26,679 nt of DNA. It comes from Gnetum montanum. Its lineage: Eukaryota; Streptophyta; Gnetopsida; Gnetales; Gnetaceae. The notes beneath the pieces were generated by a model. The model did no database searches. It saw only the letters and a list, made by a program, of their open reading frames with translations, and was not told the DNA's origin. Location of the stretch: positions 60,791 through 87,469 of the forward strand of contig MNCI01005296.1 of assembly GCA_015680685.1 (NCBI GenBank), given 5' to 3'. Both the position numbers and the translations under genes were made by a program. Below are positions 1 to 9,000 of this stretch, in pieces. The number at the start of each line of letters is the position of its first letter. Positions within the stretch are counted from its first letter, which is position 1.

Positions 1-2
1 AA

Positions 3-638
3 TTCAGTAGTGCCGAAACTAAAGCCTTTTGTGAAAATTTAGGGATCAAACACTCGTTTTCATCCCCTTACTGTCCTTAGAGCAATGGACAAGCGGAAGC
101 AACAAACAAGACGATTATTATAATACTTAAGAAAATGCTTGTCCAGAGCAAAAGAAAATGGCACGAGCAATTAATGTACGCATTGTGGGCTTACCGTACT
201 ACACACCGAACGTCAACAGGTAAAACACCATATAGTCTTGTTTACGGTTCAGAAGCTGTTTTACCCTTGGAATTACAGGTACCATCTTTGAGGATCACAC
301 TCTCTGGACTCCTTGACGACGGGCAGAATAATGATCTGCGCATCATTGATCTTGACTCGGTGGAGGAAGAACGCGTGCGTGCCCTCGATCAGATCGAATG
401 GTACCAAAAACAACAACAGCAACGACATCGGCATGACATCAACAAGCGCCCTATCAAAGAAGGTGACCTTGTGCTTAAAGCCGTTCGAGAACATCCAGAC
501 AAGTTCTCAGCTAACTGGGAAGGGCCTTACTTGGTCATTAAAGCATTTGACAATGGAGCATTCAAACTAGCTGACATGGAAGGAAATGAGCTTACCAATC
601 CGACCAATCACTTGTACCTAAAATCGTTTCACGTCTAA
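3..638 (+). pseudogene. Tat-lineage Ty3/gypsy integrase, C-terminal part, one nonsense codon
   Basis: This is the 3' end of a retrotransposon pol gene, whose integrase inserts the element's cDNA into chromosomes. The frame is open from base 3 to the TAA at 636-638, apart from a TAG at 78-80. That stop falls just before SNGQAE, where the family normally has Gln (CAG), so it looks like a single C-to-T change. The Glu of the DDE triad is still present in SNGQAE. After it come ALWAYRTT and the block TPYSLVYGSEAVLP, then a charged helical stretch rich in Gln and His, then a GPY/F-type module with NWEGPYLVI, ending near NHLYLKSFHV. These motifs fit the Tat branch better than the Athila branch. The first ATG after the stop is at 135, but it is not a real start. 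The rest of pol lies outside the window. Confidence 0.85.
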
Positions 639-654
639 AGTACAAGCTCAGGTA

Positions 655-1030
655 CGTGCAAGTCCTAGAATCATGACTATAAACTGATACCATAGCTCAT
701 CCTGGGATCATGACGGTAAACTGATACCACAGAATAGTCCTAGCTTACGACTCAAAATTGACACCACAACTATCCTGGCATCATGACAATAAACTGATAC
801 CCCACAGTGTCCGCAACGACGATAAACTAGCACCCGTCTGGCATGACAGTACACTGCCACCGTCACAACCATCAAAGTCTGCTAAGACTATAAACTAGCT
901 TGCCTCCTCATAGTCCGCTAAGACTAAAAACTGGCAATGTAACGTCTGCCACGACGCTAAACAGGAAATGTCCAACGGGTTACGACATAAAACTAACCCA
1001 TGATAGTCCGCCTAGACTATAAACTGGCAA
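655..1030 (+). repeat. degenerate tandem array, about 11 units of 27-41 bp, after pol
   Basis: A core resembling ATGACTATAAACTGATACC recurs with first bases near 673, 710, 747, 783, 816, 843, 884, 920, 951, 982 and 1013. The spacing is 37, 37, 36, 33, 27, 41, 36, 31, 31 and 31 bp. The early units keep ATGAC..TAAACTGATACC, and the later ones read CTAAGACTATAAACTGGC. The array starts right after the integrase stop, in the 3' untranslated part of the element. Tandem repeats in this position are known from Tat/Ogre-type elements. Seen directly: the periodicity. Inferred: that it belongs to the element at 3-638. Confidence 0.75.
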
Positions 1031-1849
1031 GTTCGTCTCTGGTTCATCAATCTGCCGCCACATCTAAGCTTCATCACTACATCACCCGTCAGAGGATCCT
1101 ACCGACACTGCTACTACTGATATACAGTCTGCTGCCGTGTAAGTCTAAGCTCGATCATTCACTCATGGTTTTCTTGTCTCCTTGGAGTTGTGTTTGCAGG
1201 ATGACACCCAGAGGTTTTTCGCACAAGGATGCATCTCATCGCAAGCGACACGATGAGACAATGTTCACAGCATACATGGCAAGACTAAATCAAACCGTTC
1301 TCTAGTACATCCCCGTGCACCGACTCATTCCCTATCCGTTCACAAACACATTTTATCCAATCATACCTCTGATACATCCAGTACACACAAAACCTTGAAC
1401 ATGCTGTCACATACTATCGCACATGAGTACAAAATCAATGCAAAGTTTACAATTTCTTAAAAAAAAAACAGACTCCTGGCACTTCCCATATAAGCCCCAG
1501 GCGGGAAGGCAGTCATCTCAAAACCAAGTACTCATGTCCAAAAAGGTCAAGAAGCATCTAGTTGCATGGCTTTGGCTCTCCCCCAACAAGTCCCCCTAAA
1601 CATTAAACACGAGCCCTGTTCCTCCAAAGCATGTAACATGTCTCCCCGTGACTTTGGTCTGGCAAACAAGTCCTCTTGAATACTAACCAAGAGCCTCGTT
1701 CTGCCAAAGAACGCACATCGCATGTCTGAACTCCGAGTCTGCTAAACAATGGCTATTGACAAGGACCAGCATGCCGCATACCCGAGCACCCCATCGCCCA
1801 GCATAGTTTCTTGGGGAGTTGCCACTCCCCACAATCTCATTCCTCCTAT
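1031..1849 (+). mobile_element. remaining 3' untranslated region of the Tat element
   Basis: No credible gene is present; the 101-codon frame at 1000-1305 has no recognisable motif. A run of A lies at about 1460-1469. Two imperfect copies of an approximately 80-bp unit lie at about 1586-1660 and 1667-1740: both begin AACAAGTCC and share a GAGCC..GTTC..CCAAAG core followed by CATGTCT. The stretch ends with TTCTTGGGGAG near 1808, a weak polypurine-tract candidate. The border with the LTR is not resolved. Confidence 0.45.
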
Positions 1850-2159
1850 CAGCTACGAATTTCCCTTTGTTGACCCCATGTACTACTGAACATGGTGCGA
1901 TGACGTCTAGTCAAGTGGCAAAGAACGAAGTCTATATCAAGTTGCTTGTGGTGTTTTGCACTTCTTTGTCGACGCTTCTCGGGTCGATTCCTCCAAGCGT
2001 CAACAAAGAGGGGCCAATGAAACACCACAAAATTTCGAGCTTGGTACTTCCCCAGCAAGAAGTAGGTCCCTGGGACCCACGAACGGCCACGGCTATATCT
2101 GGTGTCACACATTGTAACTTTGGGAATCAAGAGGTGTAATTTTCACTAAGTGTGCAGTA

Positions 2160-2545
2160 CCAACGTATATGCCCGACGTATATGCCCAGCATCAACAGCG
2201 TATACGCCCGACACCCCCAGCGTATACGCCCAGCGTGGACATCCGGCCCACACGCCTGGTGCGCACGCCTCACCTGTACGCTCGGCACCACATGCACACG
2301 CCCGACAATGAAGTCTCAATGACATAATGAAGACAGCACCAAAGAGCAAGAATTGAAGCAAGTCGACGACCATCAGCGTACATGCCCGATGTATACACCG
2401 AGTCATTGTCGGCGTGTACGCTCAGTGTGTATGCTCAGCATCCATAGCATCTCCACCCAAGTTCATATGCCCAGCACGTCCAGCGTATACGCCTAGCGTT
2501 TATGCCGGCCTGATGTAGCGTATACGCCTCGCGTATACGCCCGGC
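2160..2545. repeat. cluster of CGTATACG palindromes upstream of a TATA box
   Basis: Units of the form CGTATACGCCCAGC recur, with variants CGTATATGCCC, CGTGTACGCTC and CGTACATGCCC. Exact self-complementary CGTATACG occurs at 2199-2206, 2221-2228, 2484-2491, 2519-2526 and 2532-2539. Unit spacing is irregular (13 bp up to more than 200 bp), so this is a motif cluster rather than a strict tandem array. It ends about 90 bp before the TATA box. Confidence 0.8.
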
Positions 2546-2632
2546 AGATGTAATATGTTGTATATTTGTAAATTATATGCACCCGGTCAACGCGCCACGT
2601 GTCTCCTAACCCGAGTCTAGCGTAACAACCGG

Positions 2633-2640
2633 TATAAAAA
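2633..2640 (+). promoter_or_regulatory. TATA box of the probable Tat LTR
   Basis: TATAAAAA lies about 90 bp downstream of the CGTATACG cluster. A CACGTG also occurs just upstream, in CGCGCCACGTGTCTCC. No AATAAA follows within several hundred bases. Confidence 0.5.
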
Positions 2641-2943
2641 TCCAACTTTTCCACTTCACCCAGACGGTCGGCAAAAATCCCAGAGCATACCCAGGAGCAA
2701 TTACGCTGCGCACCAGAGCTCAAAACCCTCTTATGCTGGAAAACCTGTATGCCGTGCACAGTCTCTACGCCACACCCACAGCGTAATCCAGCCCAGTCGC
2801 CCTCCCATCCACCGGGGCTTTTCGTCCGCCTTGTGCTTCGCCACAACTGCGTTAGACCAGTGCACTGTATTCTCATTCTGTAATATCATTGTTACATTTG
2901 CTGCATAAGATTGTTTACAGTTTTATGTCAATTTGGCCCACGC

Positions 2944-3030
2944 ATTCTGTCTACGCCTGTTTACGCTTACACTCCATTTGCATCTGTTTTACGCTGTTTA
3001 CGCTCTCGTTTACGCTCGTTTACGCATAAC
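2944..3030 (+). repeat. TTTACGC motif cluster
   Basis: At least five TTTACGC copies and a CTACGCC variant are packed into under 90 bp (for example GTTTACGCTCTCGTTTACGC). They share the TACGC core with the CGTATACGCC units upstream. The cluster lies downstream of the TATA box, in what would be the R/U5 part of the LTR. Confidence 0.7.
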
Positions 3031-3258
3031 CCAGCATATAGCACTTTGGCATACGTGTGGGTAAATCCTTGTCTGATCCGCATGCGAACCACCCAAGGTA
3101 CTCTGCCTTCGTGCATTCCAGCTCGCCCTCAGGCGAAGGCAGGGTCTTCTGTACACGTCCTGCGATTCCACAGTCTCTGTTTCCTTCCAGCCAGAAACCG
3201 ACGATTTCAGGCGGTACAGGGAGGACCCACTGACATTCCTATTTGGGGCATTAGTTAA

Positions 3259-3945
3259 ATTCTTTCCCCTAATATTTTTGCAATCTATTTTATTTTGTTC
3301 ATTTCCATTTTGACATCCATTTCATCGATGTCATAGTTGTCCCTTTTTATCTATCTTTCTTATTCCTTTTCTTTCTCCATTCTAACGCTACCGAAGGTTC
3401 ACAATTAGTCATGGGGGTACGGGACCCCGATTTTTTCAATTTTCTCCTAACCCCTACACCCTCGGTAGTCATCATTAATATATCTCTAGATCCGTATCAA
3501 CCATACCACAACCTAGCCAATGGACTTACACCGAAGTAAGGTATCAATTACATGATGATTCAATTACCCTTGCTAATAAAAAACTGTGTTGTGTGTGCAG
3601 ATGGCGATCATGAAACAACAGACTGGATATGGAGGGAGCACTTGGAATGGAGCAGTGCTGAAGCAGCTATGCAAGGAGCAAGATCGATGGCGCGCTTACG
3701 GATGGACAACGAAAGGCGCAATCTTGGCGTTGGCAGCAACACCACTTCTTTCTCTCTTCTCTCTTAGCTGCCAAATAAGGCCTGATGTCAATGTAATAAG
3801 GTGTTCACCCTTGTTGTCCTGAACACCAGTTTTGTTGTGTCTTGTAATGATGATCTGTTCACATGTCATCACATTAGTTCCATTGAGTCAATAATCCTAT
3901 GCCTTCCCGATATTATTGTAAAGAACTCGAGGACGAGTTTTCATT
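3259..3945 (+). mobile_element. 3' untranslated end of an Athila-type element (A)
   Basis: This is the stretch between the probable Tat LTR and the polypurine tract of LTR A. It holds two overlapping open frames, at 3552-3767 and 3586-3822, with no recognisable domain. An 18-bp block with one mismatch, containing TTAGTCATGGGGGTA, sits at 3402-3419 and recurs exactly 540 bp downstream at 3942-3959. By position it should be the internal 3' end of the element that ends in LTR A; the left part of that element would lie beyond the Tat insertion, outside the window. Confidence 0.45.
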
Positions 3946-3959
3946 TAGTCATGGGGGTA
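3946..3959 (+). other. polypurine-tract region next to LTR A
   Basis: TAGTCATGGGGGTA directly precedes the TGATGGG start of the LTR. A purine-rich G-run next to the 3' LTR is where plus-strand DNA synthesis is primed in LTR retrotransposons. Just upstream is AACTCGAGGACGAGTT, a near-palindrome. Confidence 0.6.
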
Positions 3960-3968
3960 TGATGGGAC

Positions 3969-3997
3969 GCGATATCGCATGGACCGCGATATCGCGG
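3969..3997. repeat. two GCGATATCGC palindromes in LTR A
   Basis: GCGATATCGC lies at 3969-3978, and a perfect 14-bp palindrome CCGCGATATCGCGG at 3984-3997. Both are within 45 bp upstream of the TATA box. Confidence 0.9.
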
Positions 3998-4011
3998 TGC
4001 ACCGTCATATC

Positions 4012-4020
4012 TATAAATAA
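4012..4020 (+). promoter_or_regulatory. TATA box of LTR A
   Basis: TATAAATAA follows the palindromes. The same string is conserved at the same relative place in LTR B (20217) and LTR C (26342), which supports a real promoter element. Confidence 0.75.
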
Positions 4021-4188
4021 GAGGCGGCTCTCCCGTGTTTCCTCATCCTAGGCTAGAAAATAGGGAAACTCTGGCAAATTGATCACTCCAGAGATAGAAT
4101 ATTTAACATGTGCCCACAGTAGGAGTCCTAAAGTGAACGGATCTTTATTCGAGCAAACATTGTACCTGAACACAAGTTTGTGTACGGC

Positions 4189-4194
4189 AATAAA
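4189..4194 (+). terminator. poly(A) signal of LTR A
   Basis: AATAAA followed by GACGAG. It is conserved in LTR B (20393) and LTR C (26517), about 175 bp downstream of each TATA box, which defines the R region. Confidence 0.65.
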
Positions 4195-4735
4195 GACGAG
4201 CTTCTTAGATAAACCTTGCAGTGCATGGAATAGGCTAATTAGGATTTTATTTACTGTTATTTATTATTTGTTATTTATTATCTGTTATTTACTGCTTTCT
4301 CTCTAAACCCTTCTCTCCTAGTTAAGTGCCTTAGTATGACCGCTTTGAGCACATGTGTTACGCGTGGTGATCCCAGCAACGACTAGCGTTTGGTAGCCAC
4401 GGTTGCATTGGTTCATGGTGTGTACGGTAAGTGGGAACGGATGCTGACGTTAGGTAATTTAAACTTAGTTTGTTAGTTAGAATTAGTAATTAGTCTCTCT
4501 ACCCTTCAACTCATTACCATAGGAGACAAAAACATAAAAAGCTATAAAAATCATATACCTCAGACTTACTTAACCATACATCCTGACAACTACAAGTAAG
4601 TCTGGGAAGACAATGAATGATTAACCCTAAGTGTTCCATGGGCGTGTAGGCACTTAGTCTGTAGAGTTCGACCGGATCGCACGTGCTACCCTCGTATTCG
4701 TATGGTTGAGTGTAGGGGTATCTTGCCACTCATCA

Positions 4736-5112
4736 TAGAGTAACTGAATATGAAAGAAACAATTTTACCTAGACAACATTAGTGGAGGCACCCACAAAAC
4801 AATAGCTTCTTTATTTGCTCCTATATCCTATTAGCTATGATGTCAAATCAATCGATCAAGATTGGTTTCCATTCTTTTAGAATTGAAATAGGTAGATGCA
4901 TCCAAATTCTAAAAGAAGAGAGAACTTGCTATTTATGCAATTAAAGAACAATTGAAGATGAACATCATGTATTTCTAAAATGTCTTGTTCTTCTGCAAAG
5001 TCACGACAAATTACAAATTATAACTAATAGTTTAATTGAGCTTTTTGAAATAGCACCAAGGAAACTTGGTAGCTTTATTGATGAAGTGTTTGTTACACAT
5101 ACTGTGTATATT
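4736..5112 (+). repeat. dispersed LINE-like repeat, copy 1
   Basis: This is homologous to 14300-14717 in intron 4, starting at the first base after LTR A and ending at about 5112. One frame reads RIEIGR, then EERTCYLCN, a stop at 4942, then IEDEHHVFLKC. This gives a Cys-x2-Cys-x9-His-x4-Cys pattern at 4927-4983, followed by a short tail IELFEIAPRKLGSFID. Patterns of this kind occur at the C-terminal end of non-LTR retrotransposon reverse transcriptases. The assignment to a LINE rests on that motif only. The homology begins at the LTR border because LTR A's element landed inside this repeat. Confidence 0.65.
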
Positions 5113-5275
5113 AACAATGATGTGTTAACCTAGTAATAAGACTCTTGATTTGAAAGCTTCACCATATGTTTGTTTCTAGTAAACAATGCTAAGTTATAAA
5201 GTTCTAATTAAACTACATATCTTCTATTCAATCAATCCTAAGGGTCTTTGGTCATAATAAAAAGTATTTAAATTT
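5113..5275 (+). repeat. SINE-like repeat with tRNA-type A box, copy 1
   Basis: It shares AACAATGA.GTGTTAACCTAGT, then ACTCTTGATTTG, then AAGTTATAAAGT, and further on CTA.AT.TCTTCT and AAGGGT..TTTGGT, with 18003-18160. The block TTAACCTAGTAATAAGAC resembles a polymerase III A box, and the region about 40 bp later (ATATGTTTGTTTCT) is a decayed B-box position. It joins the LINE-like repeat with no gap. SINE identity is an inference; the repeat relationship is seen directly. Confidence 0.55.
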
Positions 5276-5451
5276 CAAATTCCGATGCTTATAATTACAA
5301 ACTACTGCAACACACTATGATTTTTCTATTCGACAACAAACTAGAAGATTCATTCCGGTAAAACTATACTGAATCAACCAAAACCAAACAATTTTTTAAA
5401 ACAAGGTAAGTGAAAGAAAAGAGTACAAGCTATAGCTCAGCGAGTAGTGCT
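5276..5451. other. AT-rich spacer, no gene
   Basis: No frame or repeat is recognised up to 5430. At 5431-5455 the string TATAGCTCAGCGAGTAGTGC resembles the D-arm/A-box part of a tRNA, but no tRNA body follows. Confidence 0.4.
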
Positions 5452-5711
5452 CACGTGATGGGCACCCCAATGCTGGGCCTCACCTATATGCTACCTTCAA
5501 AAACGGGTAAGTGACAGCAGCCCAATAATTTAGCAACTAAACACGCCGATGAACATAGTCTGAGGAGGAGCAGACATTTATCCTTCACCAGGGATACAAT
5601 TTCGTCTCTGCCGTCCTCGACCGTTTCACGTGGTCAAATTTTCTGAAAAAGTGATGCACCTGCATCTTCTAGAATTTAGAAATTCCAAACCTGGTAAGCG
5701 GTAAGCACGTG
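5452..5711. promoter_or_regulatory. promoter region with three CACGTG G-boxes
   Basis: Perfect CACGTG palindromes lie at 5452-5457, 5627-5632 and 5706-5711, upstream of the reductase start at 5873. In plants this hexamer is bound by bZIP and bHLH factors. The last two read CACGTGGT and CACGTGGA. No clear TATA box is visible, and the transcription start is unknown. The first copy may belong to a tRNA-like relic rather than to the promoter. Confidence 0.5.
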
Positions 5712-5872
5712 GACGCAACGATCAATCAGCAGTGGCTTTACCAGAAACTGGACGCAATTCTTACAAGCCCCGCATCTACGAATTGCGGCAGGGTTTTTAT
5801 CAAACTAGAATTGATTTGAGAGTCAGGGTTAAGAATCAAGAAGCCGAGAAGGAAGGAATTTTGGATTTGCAA

Positions 5873-6070
5873 ATGGAGACATCATGGAGGTCGCCGTTCC
5901 GGGAGGGAACGGTGAAGGGGAAAGTGGCAGTGGTGACTGGAGGGGCCAGCGGAATAGGCCTCGAGATCAGCAAGCAGCTCGGCCTCCATGGCGCCCGCCT
6001 TGCCCTAATGGGCCGCCGTGCTCATGTCCTCCATGATTCAGTCCGAGCCCTCGAGGCTCTGGGTATTGAG
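5873..6070 (+). CDS. SDRB: reductase exon 1 (residues 1-66)
   Basis: It runs from METSWRSPF through the cofactor motif TGGASGIG to ALEALGIE. The exon is GC-rich, unlike its AT-rich surroundings. It is called to end at GAG with the donor GAG|GCACGT (a GC donor, phase 0). The nearest GT, at 6075, is out of phase with the usable exon 2 acceptors. Confidence 0.8.
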
Positions 6071-9000
6071 GCACGTATTATTATTATTATTCAAAGTGAC
6101 TTTTTACTTACGTTTACTGAGATCCCCTCTTGAAAAGAGTTAAGCTTTGGCTCGTTCATTGTAAATACATTGGTCTTTTGCTTGTTCATGGACTGGCTCA
6201 AAATTGAATTGAATTAACAATCTGCTTTTGAAAAGAGGTTAGGATTTTGTTCAGGTTTTTTGCTCATTCATCGACTCTGTTTAGGGCTGGAAATTAAGGT
6301 CCATGTCTGTGTATTTTGATTTTTTTGGTGATAAAATACATTTAAAATTTTTTAAATACCTGTATCCACAAACAGGTCCTTTTTCAAGTTACCTGTGATT
6401 TAGTAAGTCCAAATAAGGTTATTTAGAGTTGATTTTAGAGTTGGATTCCTTAAAGAGATTTTTTTCCTAAATCAATTTATGTTTACACTTTTGATTCTTT
6501 AAATGTGAAAGAAGATTTTTTAATTTTTTAAAAAAATTTATCTGCTACAACTTTGTATTCCTGCTGCTTTTGTTTTCTACTTTAATTTAGGATTTTACCA
6601 CAAATTTTGTTACCATTTAACACTAGAGAATTAAATTTGAAAGGCAGATTTTAAGCATATAGTAATTTTTTTAAGCTCAATTTGTAATTTCACGTAAAAC
6701 ATGACTTATTGTCAATATGACTTCTTATTTGACGACTTCCATCCGTCTACATTTGCCTAGAAGGGTCAAGCTTGGCAACATGAATCTGGAATATCTCTCT
6801 GATTCTAATAGTTCTAGTAGCTTCCGATTGTTTTTATTTGAAGTTTAGCTGATCAAGAGATTGAATCTGGACACAACTAGTTGAGTTTTATTTTAAATTA
6901 ATTTTGCACTCATGTCTAATCTGGATTGCAAATATACCACTAGTGGGATTGTTAATGTGGAGCCAACTCCAAATTTTATTAATTAAATAACATTTAAAAA
7001 TTATGTCAAATCATAGCCTAGAGCTATGAAATTGCACTATTCCATTGACTAGGTTGCTATAAGATGTTGAAAAAAAAAATCCTTGAACATAGACCAGAAA
7101 CTTATCAATAGTAGAATACCCAGCTGTCAGATAAATTTAACTTTGCTGGGTGTTAAAAATTAAAACTGCCAGGAAGGAGAAATAAACCAATAGGTAATAA
7201 ATCGGTTGCCACGTCATCCTCATGTTGTGCATCAATGAAAACGTGTTTATAACTTTAATTGATAGTTTGGGATTTAAAACTTCATTTGCCAAGTTCTTAA
7301 ACTTTAATTCAAAATTTGTCACCAATTTGGCTTATTTGATTAAAAACGTCTTACAGTGAATATGATATTTTTGGGTGGCTACTTGCTGATCATTTAGAAC
7401 ATCTTTCGCTTACTCAAAATCATGTGCTACTGGTTCATTTTCAACATGAACATGGGAGGGTAATCATTTTGAAATATTAACTTTTGACATTGTGTTAATG
7501 AGTCACTTATGTTCAATTGATAAGCATTATCATTTATAATACTAAGACTAGAAAATGGACCAAAACTCTTATACATGAGCCTCTGATTTGGGGATTGATC
7601 TATTTTGACTGAAGGGAACATGCTATTCAACAGTGAGATTCCAAAACTATGGAAGTTTGGTTTTTTTTAAGTTTCAAGCTACTGGAAATAAGCTATAATG
7701 CTTGTGCTAAGGAATTACATTGAGGCACAAAATTACAGGGTGTTTTTGTTGAATGCTAGAACTACCGCTTTTGGTACCCATTTATAAAAAGGTCTTATTG
7801 CCAGTCATTTACTTTTAAAATAGAAAGACTAAAGAAAAATCAGCTCCAAAAAAAGAAAAAAAACACCAAAAACAAAAAAACCTATTCTTATCCACTATTG
7901 TATTTCCCTGTTTGACTTACTTGATCTGATAGGGGTTGTTATAATCTACTCCAACCGACATAATGGCCTTAATCCATTATTCTTTTTTGGGCCTATCTGT
8001 CGATGATAACCTTTCGGGTATCTTAATTTATTACTTTTTTGACCAATGTAGGTAAATATAGAAACTGATTTTTTTTATATTAATTCTTTGTGTAGGGAAA
8101 TATTGTTAGGTGTGTGTGTATATATTTTTACGTAGTAGGGTGGGGGGTGTGGATGTGTCAAAACTTGAAACAATTTGATTATAGGTACACCCATGATATA
8201 TAGCCGACATAATACATTAGAAAAACTATAGAGGAATATTACGATGCATTAATTGGGATTCAAACTGCTAACCTCTTGCTTGCAAATCCTTGTCTAATAA
8301 TGACCTAATCACTCAAACCACCTCTCATTAGCAGGTCTAAATAGATTTGATACTATGCTTCAAATTAAAGAAATAATATATAGTTGGCCTTGGGCCGGTT
8401 GCTTCAATGGAAACTTTAGTTTTAAGCATGGAGACTTATGGATTTTGTTTGTTTTTTCCTGCTCAACTAGTCTAAGTCATCAACCGAAAATGCCTTAGTC
8501 TTCTTCCATTTATGTGCATGTATTGTAATTTTATTCTATTAGCTCCTCCTTAAATTTTGCATGCAAATGCTAAATTTTTTGAGCAAATTGTCTTGAAAGT
8601 AAATGATCTTTCTTACAACTATCAAGCAATTCATTTTTCTTTATGGCATCATCACCTCTAGGGCCTTTATCTTATCGGATTGGGATTATCTATTAAGACA
8701 GACAATTGCTTTGATGATAGTTTTTATGCAGCTGTCTACCTAACACTAATGGACTGTACCCCAAGGTGGGGCACGCTATTCATCATTTAACATGGAAAAC
8801 CAAAACTTAACAAATACAGTTTCCGGTGCATGTGTGCATGGGTTTGTCATATTTATAGTTAGTATGAAGGATTGCATCTTCTTACATCTGAGGATTACAT
8901 GCCTATCATGTGAGAATATTGAGAAGATTTTTGTTCGTCGCTTTTATTTGCCCATCTGGCTGAGATGATGTACTGAACCAAAATTCAATTTTGTGCCCAT

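Larger units (their letters stand above)
1850..3258 (+). mobile_element. probable 3' LTR of the Tat element (borders uncertain)
   Basis: This segment is called an LTR because it has a promoter-like layout. A repeat-dense upstream part (2160-2545) is followed by TATAAAAA at 2633-2640 and then by a downstream part without a gene. It lies in the expected place after a Tat pol gene and its 3' tandem array. I could not identify TG...CA ends, a target-site duplication or a clean polypurine tract, so both coordinates are approximate. Open frames on the minus strand at 2146-2406 and 2493-2876 are a by-product of the GC-rich repeats and show no domain. Alternative: an unrelated promoter-bearing repeat inserted after the Tat element. 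Confidence 0.45.
3960..4735 (+). mobile_element. LTR A, 3' LTR of an Athila-type Ty3/gypsy element
   Basis: This 776-bp LTR starts with TGATGGG and ends with CTCATCA, a near-inverted terminal pair. It matches LTR B (20092-20954) and LTR C (26210 on) over long collinear stretches: TATAAATAAGA, then GTAGGAGTC..AAAGTGAA..GGATCTTTATT, then ACTAGCGTTTGGTA, then ACATAAAAAGC, AAAATCATATACCTCA and TTACTTAACCATACA. Its upstream part holds CGATATCG palindromes and its R region a poly(A) signal. The base after the LTR starts TAGAG, the expected target duplication if the left end were visible. The minus-strand frame at 4514-4729 is inside this LTR and is not a gene. Confidence 0.88.

Noticed and set aside
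2160-2545. CRISPR array
   Set aside because: Units are short, irregularly spaced and have no unique spacers of constant length; the context is a plant LTR.
2146-2876. Minus-strand frames in the Tat LTR
   Set aside because: They arise from GC-rich short repeats; low-complexity residues and no domain.
3552-3822. Env-like or accessory gene before LTR A
   Set aside because: Two overlapping short frames without signal peptide, membrane segment or known motif.
5431-5455. tRNA gene starting TATAGCTCAGCGAG
   Set aside because: No anticodon arm, T arm or acceptor stem follows.
5732-5872. In-frame 47-codon N-terminal extension of the reductase
   Set aside because: The frame opens at GTG, not ATG; no ATG precedes 5873 in frame, and the family starts close to 5873.
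6063-6076. GT donors at 6063 and 6075 for exon 1
   Set aside because: Both end exon 1 in phase 1. The only matching exon 2 acceptor (9143) would delete the conserved VIGLAG strand.
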